Positions 63,872 to 64,000 of a stretch of DNA of 64,000 bases are shown here, piece after piece. Origin of the DNA: Tidjanibacter sp. (lineage in GTDB: Bacteria > Bacteroidota > Bacteroidia > Bacteroidales > Rikenellaceae). The notes under the pieces were generated by a model, which saw only the letters and a list, made by a program, of their open reading frames with translations, ran no database searches and was not told the DNA's origin. The translations under genes were made by a program, and so were the position numbers. Numbering within the stretch: the first letter of the stretch is position 1; every line of letters starts with the position of its first letter. Where the stretch lies: contig JAFQNC010000025.1 of the NCBI GenBank assembly GCA_017396085.1, positions 62,001 through 126,000 of the forward strand, written 5' to 3'.

Positions 63872-64000
63872 ATGGGATACAAGGAAGACAAACAATACCA
63901 ACTCGATGGCCGCTATATGCGTATGGCGCGTGTGTGGGCCGAGAACTCCTACTGTGTTCGCCGCCAAGTGGGCGCACTCATCGTCAAGAACAAGATGATT
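63872..64000 (+). CDS. Deoxycytidylate deaminase-like protein, N-terminal fragment
   Basis: Cut by the window end; 43 codons are visible. M-R-M-A-R-V-W-A-E-N-S-Y-C-V-R-R-Q-V-G-A-L-I-V matches the start of dCMP/cytidine deaminase-fold enzymes (ComEB type), just before the zinc motif, which is outside the window. It starts 19 bases after tsaB. Confidence 0.75.
   Translation, partial: MGYKEDKQYQLDGRYMRMARVWAENSYCVRRQVGALIVKNKMI

Overview
The window is chromosomal DNA from a member of the Bacteroidales. The evidence is Bacteroidetes-type promoters (TTTG, about 19-21 bp, TAnnTTTG), the atpD-C-x-B-E-F-H-A-G order of the ATP synthase genes, fimbrillin/Mfa1-like lipoproteins, a DUF3575/DUF5119 pair and a SusE/F-like fragment at the left edge. 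The fairly GC-rich codon use would suit an Alistipes/Rikenellaceae-like genome, but the genus is only an inference.

Layout. 1-1144: a truncated starch-binding-like protein and a four-helix-bundle protein gene between polypurine repeat blocks. 1342-4732: PHP phosphoesterase, ROK sugar kinase and polyprenyl diphosphate synthase. 5363-9265: U32 protein and an ExbB-membrane protein-ExbD-ExbD proton-channel operon. 9824-13502 (minus): TPR-like protein, CstA and GlmM-type hexosephosphate mutase. 13627-29920: a run of housekeeping and envelope genes (phosphodiesterase, glycosyltransferase, RlmN, flippase, dUTPase, HolB, FolK, an Ig-like lipoprotein, an outer-membrane barrel, RbfA, FtsX permease, FolE, Xaa-Pro aminopeptidase). 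29949-37435: complete F1Fo ATP synthase operon. 37714-52341: an AraC regulator followed by a large type V pilus locus. 52579-53981: tRNA-Leu(CAA) carrying a 1.3-kb AT-rich islet bounded by a 15-bp repeat of the tRNA 3' end. 54255-57098 (minus): SPOR protein, Lgt and a sensor kinase. 57196 to the end: tRNA-Arg(CCG), UvrB, GtrA, DnaG-SmpB, a second four-helix-bundle gene inside a perfect 25-bp inverted repeat, TsaB and the start of a dCMP deaminase.

How the parts work together. The pilus locus holds an OmpA/barrel-like DUF3575 protein, a DUF5119 lipoprotein, five fimbrillin-like lipoproteins, an Mfa1/FimA-like subunit with an inserted trefoil-like module, and a 1,091-residue tip-type protein with an EF-hand-like loop. 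All seven subunit candidates have an Arg-Ala or Arg-Ser dipeptide 24-38 residues after the lipobox Cys, as expected of type V pilins matured by an Arg-specific protease.

The most unusual material lies between and around genes: mosaic dispersed repeats, two of them forming hairpins with compensating stems; a three-copy 20-bp iteron-like site embedded in and flanking an uncharacterised gene at 16016-16840; the inverted-repeat cassette at 62718-63141; and the integrase-less tRNA-Leu islet.
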